NCBI RefSeq assembly: GCF_012927355.1
Contig: NZ_JABBGK010000004.1
Location: 124,001 to 188,000 of the forward strand
Direction of reading: 5' to 3'
Source of the DNA: Rhizobium terricola
GTDB lineage: Bacteria > Pseudomonadota > Alphaproteobacteria > Rhizobiales > Rhizobiaceae
DNA: 64,000 nt
The translations under genes were made by a program, and so were the position numbers. Below the pieces are notes generated by a model. The model was not told the origin of the DNA. It searched no databases and was given only the letters and a program-made list of their open reading frames with translations. Positions 33,325-42,130 of this stretch are shown piece by piece. The number at the start of each line of letters is the position of its first letter. The first letter of the stretch is position 1.

Positions 33325-34812
33325 ATGGCAAGACACGAAGACAGCGACCTGTTCCGCGAGCTTAACGATCCACTGCGCAAGGAACGCGTCGCGCGGGTGA
33401 GCGAGAAGATCAAGAAACTCGGCGTCGAATACATCTACTATCAGTATGTCTCGATCACCGGCCGCGTGCTCGGCAAGGCCGTGCCGGCCCGCCACTGGGA
33501 ATACAATGCCCGCAAGGGCGTCCAGACCTGGATGGGCGGCGTCACCAATGTCTCGACCGACATGAACGGCACGTTGTTCGGCTTTTCGGCAAATGACGGC
33601 GAAACGGTCGCCCTGCCCGACCCGGAAACCTTCTGCCAGCTGCCCTGGGACAAGTCGGTGGCCCGCGTCTTCTGCACGCTCTTCTACGGCCTCGAAGACG
33701 CAAAGAACCCGGGCGGCTACTTCGAATGCGATACGCGTGGCAACCTGAAGCGCTTCGACCGGGAATTCCGTGAGAAGCACAACGGGCTCCACCTGCGCGT
33801 CGGCATGGAACCGGAAATGCTGTGGCTGAAGAAGAACCCCGATGGTTCCGCCACCCCCTATTCCGGGATCACCGAGCCCTATGCCTACCATATCGGCCAG
33901 TTCGAAAGCGCCCGCCACATCTGGAAACAGGTCTATGAATACTCCCATGCCATGGGCCTCGACATGATCCAGGGCGACGTCGAGGACGCACCCGGCCTGC
34001 TCGAACTGAACTTCGCCTTCGACGATGCGCTGAAGACCTGCGACCGCCTCACCACCTATCGGCAGATCTGCAACGAGGTGGCGCGCCAGAACGACCTCAT
34101 CGCCTGCTTCATGGCGAAGCCCATGATGGGTGTGCCGGCCAACGGCTGCCATCACAACTGCTCGATATGGACTGGCGGCTCCGCCGAGCTTCAGCGGCTG
34201 GTTCCGGGCGAACTGCCGGGCATGGAGGAACTGTTCACCTACACCAAGGGCGGCGTGAACGAGTTCGAAAACAAGGAGGGTGGCTGGCTGCCGACCGAAA
34301 TCGGTCACCACGCGCTCGGCGGCGCCTTGAAGCATATCGGTGCGCTCACCGCGATTGGCGCCTCGACCGTCAACTCCTACCGGCGCTTTGCCGATATCGG
34401 CCTCTGGGCTCCGATCGGCGCAAATTGGGGTCTCCAGAACCGCTCCTGCACGATCCGCATCTCGGCGCCCGACCGCTTCGAGTTCCGCGCCGTCGACGCC
34501 ATGGTCAACCAGCACCTGTTCTGCGCGGCACTCATCAAAGCTCTCGACGACGGGATCTCGAACAAGGTCGACCCTGGCGCACCCGAGGATCGCAATGTGG
34601 TCGAGGTGATGAAGGCCGGCGGCCATGTCGACCTGATCCCGCTCAACCTGCACGAAGCGCTGGAAGCACTGAAGAAGGATGATCTGGTACTGGAAGCCAT
34701 GCCCGGCAGGCTTTATGAACTCTATGACATGATGAAGCGCGACGACTGGAAGCGCTTCCTCAAGGAAGTCACCAACTGGGATCTCGAGCGCTACATGGAC
34801 TATCTGCCCTGA
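33325..34812 (+). CDS. Glutamine synthetase-family gamma-glutamyl ligase
   Basis: This 495-residue glutamine synthetase-family protein keeps the main catalytic signatures: MEPEMLW and LLELNFAF for metal binding, NGCHHNCSIW for the paired histidines, and ANWGLQNRSCTIR for the phosphate-binding arginines. It is longer than the other two GS-like proteins in this window. GAGGAG precedes the ATG at 33325. Placed between a GS-like paralogue and an aldehyde dehydrogenase, it is more likely a catabolic glutamyl-amide ligase (as PuuA, GMA synthetase or IpuC) than the housekeeping enzyme for ammonia. Its amine substrate is not predictable. Confidence 0.87.
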   Translation: MARHEDSDLFRELNDPLRKERVARVSEKIKKLGVEYIYYQYVSITGRVLGKAVPARHWEYNARKGVQTWMGGVTNVSTDMNGTLFGFSANDGETVALPDPETFCQLPWDKSVARVFCTLFYGLEDAKNPGGYFECDTRGNLKRFDREFREKHNGLHLRVGMEPEMLWLKKNPDGSATPYSGITEPYAYHIGQFESARHIWKQVYEYSHAMGLDMIQGDVEDAPGLLELNFAFDDALKTCDRLTTYRQICNEVARQNDLIACFMAKPMMGVPANGCHHNCSIWTGGSAELQRLVPGELPGMEELFTYTKGGVNEFENKEGGWLPTEIGHHALGGALKHIGALTAIGASTVNSYRRFADIGLWAPIGANWGLQNRSCTIRISAPDRFEFRAVDAMVNQHLFCAALIKALDDGISNKVDPGAPEDRNVVEVMKAGGHVDLIPLNLHEALEALKKDDLVLEAMPGRLYELYDMMKRDDWKRFLKEVTNWDLERYMDYLP

Positions 34813-34890
34813 GCGGTTGCCACCAAGACATTACGGGCGGCGCGACGCGCCGTCCACCTCATCATTTCCGACCTCTGACTGGAGTTTTAC

Positions 34891-36318
34891 ATGTCCCACA
34901 ATCTGAAATTCTTCATTGACGGCGCCTGGGTCGATCCGGCCGTCCCTGCGACGCTGGATGTCATCAATCCCGCGACGGAAGAGGCCTACACGCAGATTTC
35001 CGTCGGTTCGAAGGCCGATGTCGACAAGGCCGTAGCGGCTGCGAAGAAGGCCTTCGTGACGTTCTCCAAGACTTCGGTCGCCGAGCGTCTGGCGCTCCTG
35101 AAAAAGATCCTCGAAGTCTACAACGCCCGTTTCGAGGACATCGCCGTCGCCGTATCCAACGAAATGGGGGCGCCTCTTTCGTTTGCCCGTGACGCCCAGG
35201 CCTGGGCCGGCCGTGCCCACATGGAATCGACCATCGAGGCACTGGAGAACTACGAATTCAGCGAGAAGCGCGGCTCGACTACGGTCGTCAAGGAGCCGAT
35301 CGGCGTCTGCGCGCTCATCACCCCATGGAACTGGCCGCTCAACCAGATCGTCTGCAAGGTCGCACCGGCGATTGCCGCTGGCTGCACGGTCGTGCTGAAG
35401 CCGTCCGAAATCGCTCCGATGTCCGGCATCGTCTGGGCCGAAGTCATGGAAGAGGCCGGCGTGCCGAAGGGCGTGTTCAACCTCGTCAACGGCACCGGCC
35501 CTGATGTCGGCCAGGTGATGGCCGGCCATCCGGACGTCGACATGGTCTCGTTCACCGGCTCCACCCGCGCCGGCATCATCGTCGCCAAGACCGCTGCCGA
35601 TACAGTCAAGCGCGTCGCGCAGGAACTCGGCGGCAAGTCGGCCAACATCGTGCTGCCTGACGCCGACCTCGAAACCGCCGTCACCAAGGGTGTGCAGGGT
35701 TGCTTCGGCAATTCCGGCCAGTCCTGCGACGCGCCGACCCGCATGCTGGTCCCGGCCCATCGCCACGACGAAGCGCTGACGATCGCCAAGGCCGCAGCCG
35801 AAGCCCACAAGGTCGGCAGCCCGACCGCCGACGACACCGATCTCGGCCCGGTCGTCAGCCAGCTGCAGTTCGACAAGATCCAGCGGCTCATCGAGGCCGG
35901 CATCAAGGAAGGTGCTACCCTAGTCACCGGCGGCCTCGGCCGGCCGGAGGGACTGAACCGCGGCTACTACGTTCGTCCGACCATCTTTGGCAACGTGACC
36001 AACGACATGACCATTGCCCGCGAGGAAATCTTCGGGCCGGTTCTCTCGATCCTGCCCTACAAGACCGAAGAGGAAGCGATCGCGATCGCCAACGACACGG
36101 TCTATGGTCTTGCCGCCTACATCCAGTCGCAGGACCTCGAACACGCCCGCGCCGTGGCCCGCGAGATGCGCGCCGGCTCGGTATACCTGAACTATCCGGA
36201 CTGGGACACGCGCGCCCCCTTCGGCGGCTACAAGCAGTCCGGTAACGGACGTGAATACGCCGATTTCGGCATCCACGACTTCCTCGAAATCAAGGGCATT
36301 GTCGGCTACGGCGACTGA
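34891..36318 (+). CDS. NAD(P)-dependent aldehyde dehydrogenase
   Basis: This 475-residue aldehyde dehydrogenase has the Rossmann region TPWNWPLNQ and KPSEIAP, cofactor loop FTGSTRAG, general base in ELGGKSAN and the catalytic Cys in GQSCDAPTR. It lies 78 bp after the GS-like gene on the same strand with no terminator between, so it should belong to the sigma-54 operon. In a Puu-like scheme it would oxidise the aldehyde formed from the glutamylated or free amine (PuuC role). A strong hairpin follows. Confidence 0.92.
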   Translation: MSHNLKFFIDGAWVDPAVPATLDVINPATEEAYTQISVGSKADVDKAVAAAKKAFVTFSKTSVAERLALLKKILEVYNARFEDIAVAVSNEMGAPLSFARDAQAWAGRAHMESTIEALENYEFSEKRGSTTVVKEPIGVCALITPWNWPLNQIVCKVAPAIAAGCTVVLKPSEIAPMSGIVWAEVMEEAGVPKGVFNLVNGTGPDVGQVMAGHPDVDMVSFTGSTRAGIIVAKTAADTVKRVAQELGGKSANIVLPDADLETAVTKGVQGCFGNSGQSCDAPTRMLVPAHRHDEALTIAKAAAEAHKVGSPTADDTDLGPVVSQLQFDKIQRLIEAGIKEGATLVTGGLGRPEGLNRGYYVRPTIFGNVTNDMTIAREEIFGPVLSILPYKTEEEAIAIANDTVYGLAAYIQSQDLEHARAVAREMRAGSVYLNYPDWDTRAPFGGYKQSGNGREYADFGIHDFLEIKGIVGYGD

Positions 36319-36354
36319 TCAAGCCTGCGATTGAAAAATCCGATGGACCAAAGA

Positions 36355-36386
36355 AAGCGGCGCCCGGAGCAATCCGGGCGCCGCTT
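36355..36386. terminator. Bidirectional terminator between aldehyde dehydrogenase and FAD/GcvT gene
   Basis: A perfect 14-bp stem AAGCGGCGCCCGGA / TCCGGGCGCCGCTT is closed by a GCAA (GNRA) tetraloop. It is followed by CAAATTT on the plus strand and TTCTTT on the minus strand, between two convergent genes. Confidence 0.85.
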
Positions 36387-36438
36387 CAAATTTAGGGTTT
36401 CGGCAGGTGCGACCCATGTCTCACCCTTCACGACTTCC

Positions 36439-38880
36439 CTACGCTTTGATCCTTTCCATCGCCGGATCGAAGAGCGGCCCGAGATGGATCTTTGCCGGGG
36501 TCTTCTCCATGGCAACGACAAGTTCGTAAGCGCCGTCGAGCAGGTAGTCGTCGCTCACCCCTTCGGCATTGCGGACATAGCCGTAGCCGATGTTCTTGCC
36601 GATGGTATAGCCGAAGCCGCCGCTCGTCAGGTAACCGACGGGCTCCCCGTTGCGCAGGATCGTCTCGCGTCCCACCAGCACGATGTCGGGATTGTCGACG
36701 GTGAAGCCGGCCAGCCGCTTCTTGAGCGGAGCGTCCTGCAGCCCCTCCAGGGTTCGGCGACCGTTGAAGTCGGTATTCTTGCGCAGCTTGACCGCCCAGC
36801 CGAGCCCCGCCTCGAAAGGCGTATCATTGGGCGTGATGTCGGAACCCCAGGCCCGATAGCCTTTCTCTAGGCGAAGCGATTCCAGTGCCCGGTAGCCGAT
36901 CGGCCGGATCCCGTGGACCTTGCCGGCCTCCATCAGTGCGTCGAAGACCTCGCCGATCGCACCGATCGGCACATGCAGTTCCCACCCCAGTTCGCCGACA
37001 TAGGTGACACGCAGCGCCCTGACGGCATGGCCGGCGATCGCAATTTCCCGCGCGTGACCGAACGGAAATGCGGCATTCGACACGTCGGAATCGGTCACCG
37101 CGGCAAGCACGTCGCGCGCCTTGGGGCCCATAAGCGAAAGTGTGCCCCAGTCTTCCGTCACGTCGGTGAAGGTCACATCCATTCCGGCCGGGATATGGTC
37201 GTCGATCCAGCCGAAGTCATGCGTCCGGAAGCCGGTACCGGTGACGATGTAGAACTTGTCCTCGCCGAACCGGGCGACCGTCAGATCGGCCTCGATGCCG
37301 CCACGCGTGTTGAGAAGCTGCGTGTAGGTCAGCCGCCCGACAGGTTTCGACACGTCGTTGGCGCAGATCCAGTCCAGCGCCTTGGCGGCATCCGGACCAG
37401 AAACCTCGTATTTTGCGAAGGACGACTGGTCGAACACGCCGACGGCTTCGCGCACATGGGCATGCTCTTCGCCCACCGCGAAAAACCAGTTCTGCCGCCC
37501 CATGGAATAGACGTCCTTCGTCTCCGATCCCGCCGGCGCGAACCAGTTCGGCCGCTCCCAACCGAGCTTCGAGCCGAACACCGCGCCGTGCGTCTTCAAC
37601 CGCTCGTAAAGCGGCGAGACCAGGCGCGGCCGGCCACTCTCGTATTCCTCATGGGGAAATCCGATGGTGTAGTGCTTGCCATAGGCTTCGAGCGTGCGGT
37701 CGAGAACCCATTGGCGATCGCGGTGCATGCCGGCAAAGCGGCGAATGTCGACGACCCAGAGGTCGAGCGGCGCCTCGCCGTCCACGACCCACTGGGCAAG
37801 CACCCAGCCCGCACCGCCGCCCGAGGCGATGCCGAAGGCGTTGAAGCCGGCGCCGACGAACATGTTCTTGCATTCGGGCGCCACGCCCAGAATGAAGTTA
37901 CCGTCCGGCGTAAAACTCTCCGGCCCGTTGATCATCTGCTTGACCCCGACCTTTTCGAGCGCCGGAACGCGCTCGATCGCCTGGGTCATGTGCTGCTCGA
38001 AATGGTCGAAATCGTCGTCGAACAGGCGGAACGCCCACTCGTTCGGAACATCCCCGGTCGTCCACGGCTGCGGATTGGGTTCATAGCCCCCCATCACCAA
38101 GCCACCCACCTCTTCCTTGAAGTAGGTCAGGCGGTCCGGATCGCGGATGGTCGGCGCGTCGGTCGACAGCCCATCGATCTTCTCGGTGATGATGTATTGG
38201 TGCTTGACCGGCTGGAGCGGCACGTTGATGCCCGCCATGTCGCCGACCTGCCGGGCCCACTGGCCCGCGCAATTGACCACCTTTTCGCAGGCGATGTCGC
38301 CGAGCGTCGTCTTCACCTTGAGAATGCGGCCATCCTTCATCTCGAAGCCGGTCACCCGGACATTCTCGACGATCTTCGCCCCGTGCATGCGCGCGCCCCT
38401 GGCGAGCGACTGTGTGATGTCGGACGGGCTCGCCTGGCCGTCGGTCGGAAGCCAGCTTGCACCGACGAGGTCATCGACATTCATCAGCGGCCACATGCGC
38501 TTGACCTCTTCCGGCGAGACGAGGTGCATTTCCATGCCGAAGCTCCCGGCCGTCGTCGCAAGGCGGCGGAATTCGGTCCAGCGATCCTGGTTGGTGGCAA
38601 GGCGCAGGCAGCCCGTCATCTTCCACCCGGTTGCCAGTCCCGTCTCGGCTTCAAGGCCCTTGTACAGGTCGACCGAATACTTCAGCACCCGGGTGATCGA
38701 CGCAGAGGAACGAAGCTGGCCGACGAGACCCGCCGCATGCCAGGTCGAGCCCGAGGTCAGCGTGCCCTGCTCCAGCAGGATGACATCCGCCTTGTGGTCG
38801 CGGACGAGATGATAGGCGGTCGAGCAACCGATGATGCCGCCGCCGATGACGACGATCTGGGCATGGGATGGCAATGTCAT
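36439..38880 (-). CDS. FAD-dependent N-methyl amine dehydrogenase, DAO-GcvT fusion (dimethylglycine/sarcosine dehydrogenase-like)
   Basis: This 813-residue two-part enzyme has an N-terminal DAO-type FAD domain (VIGGGIIGCSTAYHL, residues 11-25) with STWHAAGL, where H48 is the expected covalent FAD attachment His of dimethylglycine/sarcosine dehydrogenases. A FAO-type middle region follows, then a C-terminal GcvT/aminomethyltransferase domain (about 430-800) that passes the released one-carbon unit to tetrahydrofolate. It is therefore an N-demethylase for an N-methylated amino acid or amine. The stop of the upstream kinase-like gene overlaps its start by 4 nt. The exact substrate is not clear. 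Confidence 0.9.
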   Translation of the reverse strand: MTLPSHAQIVVIGGGIIGCSTAYHLVRDHKADVILLEQGTLTSGSTWHAAGLVGQLRSSASITRVLKYSVDLYKGLEAETGLATGWKMTGCLRLATNQDRWTEFRRLATTAGSFGMEMHLVSPEEVKRMWPLMNVDDLVGASWLPTDGQASPSDITQSLARGARMHGAKIVENVRVTGFEMKDGRILKVKTTLGDIACEKVVNCAGQWARQVGDMAGINVPLQPVKHQYIITEKIDGLSTDAPTIRDPDRLTYFKEEVGGLVMGGYEPNPQPWTTGDVPNEWAFRLFDDDFDHFEQHMTQAIERVPALEKVGVKQMINGPESFTPDGNFILGVAPECKNMFVGAGFNAFGIASGGGAGWVLAQWVVDGEAPLDLWVVDIRRFAGMHRDRQWVLDRTLEAYGKHYTIGFPHEEYESGRPRLVSPLYERLKTHGAVFGSKLGWERPNWFAPAGSETKDVYSMGRQNWFFAVGEEHAHVREAVGVFDQSSFAKYEVSGPDAAKALDWICANDVSKPVGRLTYTQLLNTRGGIEADLTVARFGEDKFYIVTGTGFRTHDFGWIDDHIPAGMDVTFTDVTEDWGTLSLMGPKARDVLAAVTDSDVSNAAFPFGHAREIAIAGHAVRALRVTYVGELGWELHVPIGAIGEVFDALMEAGKVHGIRPIGYRALESLRLEKGYRAWGSDITPNDTPFEAGLGWAVKLRKNTDFNGRRTLEGLQDAPLKKRLAGFTVDNPDIVLVGRETILRNGEPVGYLTSGGFGYTIGKNIGYGYVRNAEGVSDDYLLDGAYELVVAMEKTPAKIHLGPLFDPAMERIKA

Positions 38881-39791
38881 GACGAGTGTTTCCCGTAGTT
38901 TGTCCGGTAATGTTCAAGGGCCGCGTCGAGGCGGGTAAGGTTTTCGGTGGTGTAGGCGACATAGTCCGCGCCTGGCGCCGACAGATGCAGCTCGGAGACC
39001 ATGCTCCACATGGCCTCGCGCAACAGTGAGGCACATTGCATCGCGGCGAACGACCGGCGCACCGCCTGGTCTGGCGGCCCCTCGAAATAGGTCGTCAGGA
39101 AGTCTTCAGACTGGTCGGCATCGAAGCCGGCATTGGACGTGACGCCAGCAAGGTCGAACATCGCGGTCGAGAAGCCGGCATATTCGAAGTCGATCAGCCA
39201 GAGCCGTTTGCCGTCGTCAAGAAAGTTGGCGGGCAGCAGATCGTTGTGTCCGAAGACGATCGGCAACGGCATCTGCGCGGCCTCGAGTTCTTCCGCGAGC
39301 GCGAGATAGCCCGGCAGATGCTCGACCATCCGGCTGCCGCCCAGTTCCAGGGTGCGGGCATAGTCGCGAATGACATGGAAGGCCCAGAACATGAAACCGG
39401 CGCCGCTGAGGTGGCGCGCCATTTCCCGGTGGAAGCGCCGGACGAGTTCGGCGATCCGGCTGCGGTTTGCCACGACATCCTCTGCCGCATAGGTCTTCGC
39501 CCCGAGGAATTCTGTGACCATGACGCCCGTTTCGGCATATTCGACGCGCGGAGCAAACCCCGCCTCATGGGCGGCCCGCGCGGTCATCAGTTCGCGATCG
39601 CGGAACACGTGGTGAAACGGATAGTCCTTGCCGAAGCGCACGACGTGACGGCCGGCGGCGTCGGTGACGACGAAGCTCTCGTTGCTGATGCCGCCTTTCA
39701 GGGGCGCGATCTCGATCCGTCCATTCCAGCAGGGCAGTCGATGGATACGGTCGTGCGTGGCGCCCATTGCCTTCCCGGCATCGATGATCAT
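38877..39791 (-). CDS. Choline/ethanolamine kinase-like phosphotransferase (APH fold)
   Basis: This 304-residue protein of the aminoglycoside phosphotransferase/choline kinase fold has an N-terminal GGISNESFVV nucleotide loop, the catalytic Brenner motif GHNDLLPANF (181-190) and the metal-binding D201 in LIDFEYAG. FEYAG is typical of choline/ethanolamine kinases. It overlaps the FAD/GcvT gene by 4 nt, so the kinase and demethylase are made together. It could phosphorylate an amino alcohol before or during catabolism. A repeat element TGTGGTTTCTTGTG lies 21 bp upstream of its start. Confidence 0.82.
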   Translation of the reverse strand: MIIDAGKAMGATHDRIHRLPCWNGRIEIAPLKGGISNESFVVTDAAGRHVVRFGKDYPFHHVFRDRELMTARAAHEAGFAPRVEYAETGVMVTEFLGAKTYAAEDVVANRSRIAELVRRFHREMARHLSGAGFMFWAFHVIRDYARTLELGGSRMVEHLPGYLALAEELEAAQMPLPIVFGHNDLLPANFLDDGKRLWLIDFEYAGFSTAMFDLAGVTSNAGFDADQSEDFLTTYFEGPPDQAVRRSFAAMQCASLLREAMWSMVSELHLSAPGADYVAYTTENLTRLDAALEHYRTNYGKHSS

Positions 39792-40144
39792 GATGCCGAA
39801 CCGTCAGAAAATGTGGTTTCTTGTGAGAATTCCCGATTGCGGCTTACCTGAATGGATGGAGCAGGATCCGAATTCGCTGCGAACATGCGAACATGGCTTT
39901 GCATTCGAGTTCTCCCAGTAGAGCCCATTGAGCGATAATGCTGGCACCACACCCGAACGCCGTTCCCCGTACTTTTCATATCTTGTGACGAGGGTGTGTC
40001 AGCGCAATGTCATGCGAGCAACGGGAAATTGTCAATCCGGATTTGTGGTTTTTTGTGTTTTTATGACCGATTATGCGGCACCTCATTGCCGAGTGCTCGA
40101 AGCTTCGTTATGACCTTGGATGTCAACCGTCGGACGAGGCCCCC
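39792..40144. promoter_or_regulatory. 353-bp divergent region with candidate DeoR operators
   Basis: No gene is supported here. TGTGGTTTCTTGTG (39812-39825) and TGTGGTTTTTTGTG (40044-40057) agree at 13 of 14 bases and flank the region near the two divergent genes. In between, TTCGC-T-GCGAA (39873-39883) runs into a tandem repeat GCGAACAT (39879-39886, 39887-39894). These are candidate binding sites for the DeoR-family protein encoded at 40145. Confidence 0.45.
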
Positions 40145-40924
40145 ATGAACCAGTCAAAACGGCACCGGGACATTCTCCGGCTCCTGGAATTGGACGGCAC
40201 GCTGGCGATCGCCGACCTCGCGCGACACCTGAACGTCTCGCTCGAAACCGTACGCCGCGACATCAAGCCGCTCGCCACCCAGGGCGCCGTCGTCAAGTTG
40301 CATGGGGCAATCTGCCTGCCTTCGGCCGTGGGCGAGGCACCGTTCGAAAAACGCATGCGGGAAAACAGCGAGGCCAAGAAGGCGATAGCGGCGGCCGTCG
40401 CCGCGACCATCCGCGACGGTGACTCGATCATGCTCGACACCGGCACCACGACGAGCTTCCTCGCCCGCGAACTGCTAGGGCACCGCCGACTGACCGTCGT
40501 GACCAACTCCTCCGACATTGCCCGCACGCTGGCGACCGTCAACGACAACAAGGTCTACATGGCAGGCGGCGAACTGCGCAGCGACAACGGCGCAGCTTTT
40601 GGGGCCTCGGCGATCGACTTCGTCAGCCGCTTCAGCGTCACCCACGCCATCATCTCCGCCGGCGCCATCGACCTGGCGACCGGGGTGATGGACTACGAGC
40701 TGGAGGAAGCGGAATTCGCCAGGGTCGTGCTCTCGCGCGGCAAGCGCGCGCTGATCGTCACCGACCACAGCAAGTTCGGTCGTCAGGGGCTCGTCAAGGT
40801 TTGCGATTTCGACGCGTTCGGTGAACTGGCGACGGACTGTCCGCCGCCCGCGGACATCGCCGACGCATTGGCCGCGAGCGGCATTGCCCTGGTCATCGCA
40901 AAGCCGGAACGAAAGCGTACTTGA
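40145..40924 (+). CDS. DeoR family transcriptional regulator
   Basis: This 259-residue regulator has an N-terminal DeoR helix-turn-helix (residues about 3-58, with LARHLNVSLETVRRDIKPL) and a C-terminal DeoRC sensor domain (about 75-235, including the DTGTTT and GAAFGASAIDF motifs) that usually binds a phosphorylated metabolite. It is divergent from the kinase/demethylase operon, which suggests that the kinase product is the inducer. The ATG at 40145 gives the standard N-terminus for this family. Confidence 0.92.
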   Translation: MNQSKRHRDILRLLELDGTLAIADLARHLNVSLETVRRDIKPLATQGAVVKLHGAICLPSAVGEAPFEKRMRENSEAKKAIAAAVAATIRDGDSIMLDTGTTTSFLARELLGHRRLTVVTNSSDIARTLATVNDNKVYMAGGELRSDNGAAFGASAIDFVSRFSVTHAIISAGAIDLATGVMDYELEEAEFARVVLSRGKRALIVTDHSKFGRQGLVKVCDFDAFGELATDCPPPADIADALAASGIALVIAKPERKRT

Positions 40925-40933
40925 TCGCCGGGA

Positions 40934-42103
40934 TCAGGCCCCTCGGGCCGCACGCAGTATCGACGCCAGGCCTTCTTCATCGAGCTTGACCGGATTGCCG
41001 CCGGCACAGGGGTCGGCGACACCCATCGCGGCAACCTTCCCGATATCGATGCCCTTGAGGCCCATGCCGGCAAGTGTCTCGGGAATGGCAAGCGTCTCAC
41101 GCAGTTCGACGATCCAGTCGATCACACCAGAGGCGCTGGGTATCGGTAGATCTAGGAAACGTGCCAGGAGTTCCAGCTTGTCATCGATCACCGGCGCGTT
41201 GAATTCGAGGACATACGGCATCAGGACGGCATTCAGCAGGCCGTGATGAGCATCATTCAGGGCACCAAGCGGATGAGCGAGGGCATGGATCGCGCCCAGC
41301 CCCTTCTGCAGGGCGACGCAACCCATGCCCGACGCGACCAGCATCTGTCCCCGCGCCTCGATGTTGTCGCCTTCGGCGGTCGCGACCGGCAGCCACGTCT
41401 TGATAAGACGCAGCGCATTGAGCGCGATGCCTTCCGCCATGGGATGAAATGACGGCGCCGAATAGGCCTCTAGCGCATGGGAGAGGGCATCCATCCCGGT
41501 TGCCGCGGTGATGTGGGCCGGCAGGCCCGTCGTCAGACCCGGATCCATCAGCACCACGTCCGGCAGCATGCGGGGGTGGAAGACGATGACCTTGCGCTTT
41601 TCAGCCTCGTTGGTGATCACGGAGGAACGTCCGAGTTCCGAGCCGGTTCCGGCGGTCGTGGGTATCGCGATAACCGGCAGGAGGCGCGACGTGTCGGCAC
41701 GCTTCCAGTTGTCGCCGATGTCCTCCAGGTCCCACATCGGAATGGTCTGGCGGGACATCAGCGCAATCGCCTTCGCGGCGTCGAGGGCGCTGCCGCCGCC
41801 GATGGCGATGACGAGGTCATGACCACCGTCGCTGAGGGCCGCGATCCCGTCGGCCACATTGCCGCCGGTGGGATTGGGCTTGACGTTGAAGAAGAGGCCG
41901 GCCTCCAGCCCGCCCGACCGCAAGACCTCCAGCACACGCTGGACCGGGAAGAGGTCCTTCAGCCCTGCGTCGGTGATTACCAGAGGCCGGCGTCCCCCGA
42001 GTTCGCGAACGATGCCAGCGAGTTCCGAGACGCGCCCGTTGCCAAACCGAACCGCAGTCGGGAAGCTCCAGTTGCTGGACACGGCCTTGGTATCGACTGA
42101 CAT
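40934..42103 (-). CDS. Iron-containing alcohol dehydrogenase
   Basis: This 389-residue protein of the group III iron-dependent alcohol dehydrogenase family has nucleotide-binding GGGSALDAAKAIAL and metal ligands in MDALSHALEAY and IHALAHPLGALNDAHHG. It is the last gene of the minus-strand operon with the second polyamine-type importer and a GS-like ligase, 27 bp after the permease gene. It probably oxidises an amino alcohol or reduces the corresponding aldehyde. It converges with the DeoR gene with only 9 bp between stops. Confidence 0.9.
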   Translation of the reverse strand: MSVDTKAVSSNWSFPTAVRFGNGRVSELAGIVRELGGRRPLVITDAGLKDLFPVQRVLEVLRSGGLEAGLFFNVKPNPTGGNVADGIAALSDGGHDLVIAIGGGSALDAAKAIALMSRQTIPMWDLEDIGDNWKRADTSRLLPVIAIPTTAGTGSELGRSSVITNEAEKRKVIVFHPRMLPDVVLMDPGLTTGLPAHITAATGMDALSHALEAYSAPSFHPMAEGIALNALRLIKTWLPVATAEGDNIEARGQMLVASGMGCVALQKGLGAIHALAHPLGALNDAHHGLLNAVLMPYVLEFNAPVIDDKLELLARFLDLPIPSASGVIDWIVELRETLAIPETLAGMGLKGIDIGKVAAMGVADPCAGGNPVKLDEEGLASILRAARGA

Positions 42104-42130
42104 GGAGCGTCTCCTTGCTTTCGGATGAAC

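Noticed and set aside
36913..38898. A 661-codon plus-strand open frame
   Set aside because: It is antisense to the FAD/GcvT dehydrogenase gene and shows no domain motif.
39945..39960. TGGCACC sequence upstream of the DeoR gene as a possible sigma-54 promoter
   Set aside because: The -12 GC is missing at the required 10-bp spacing.
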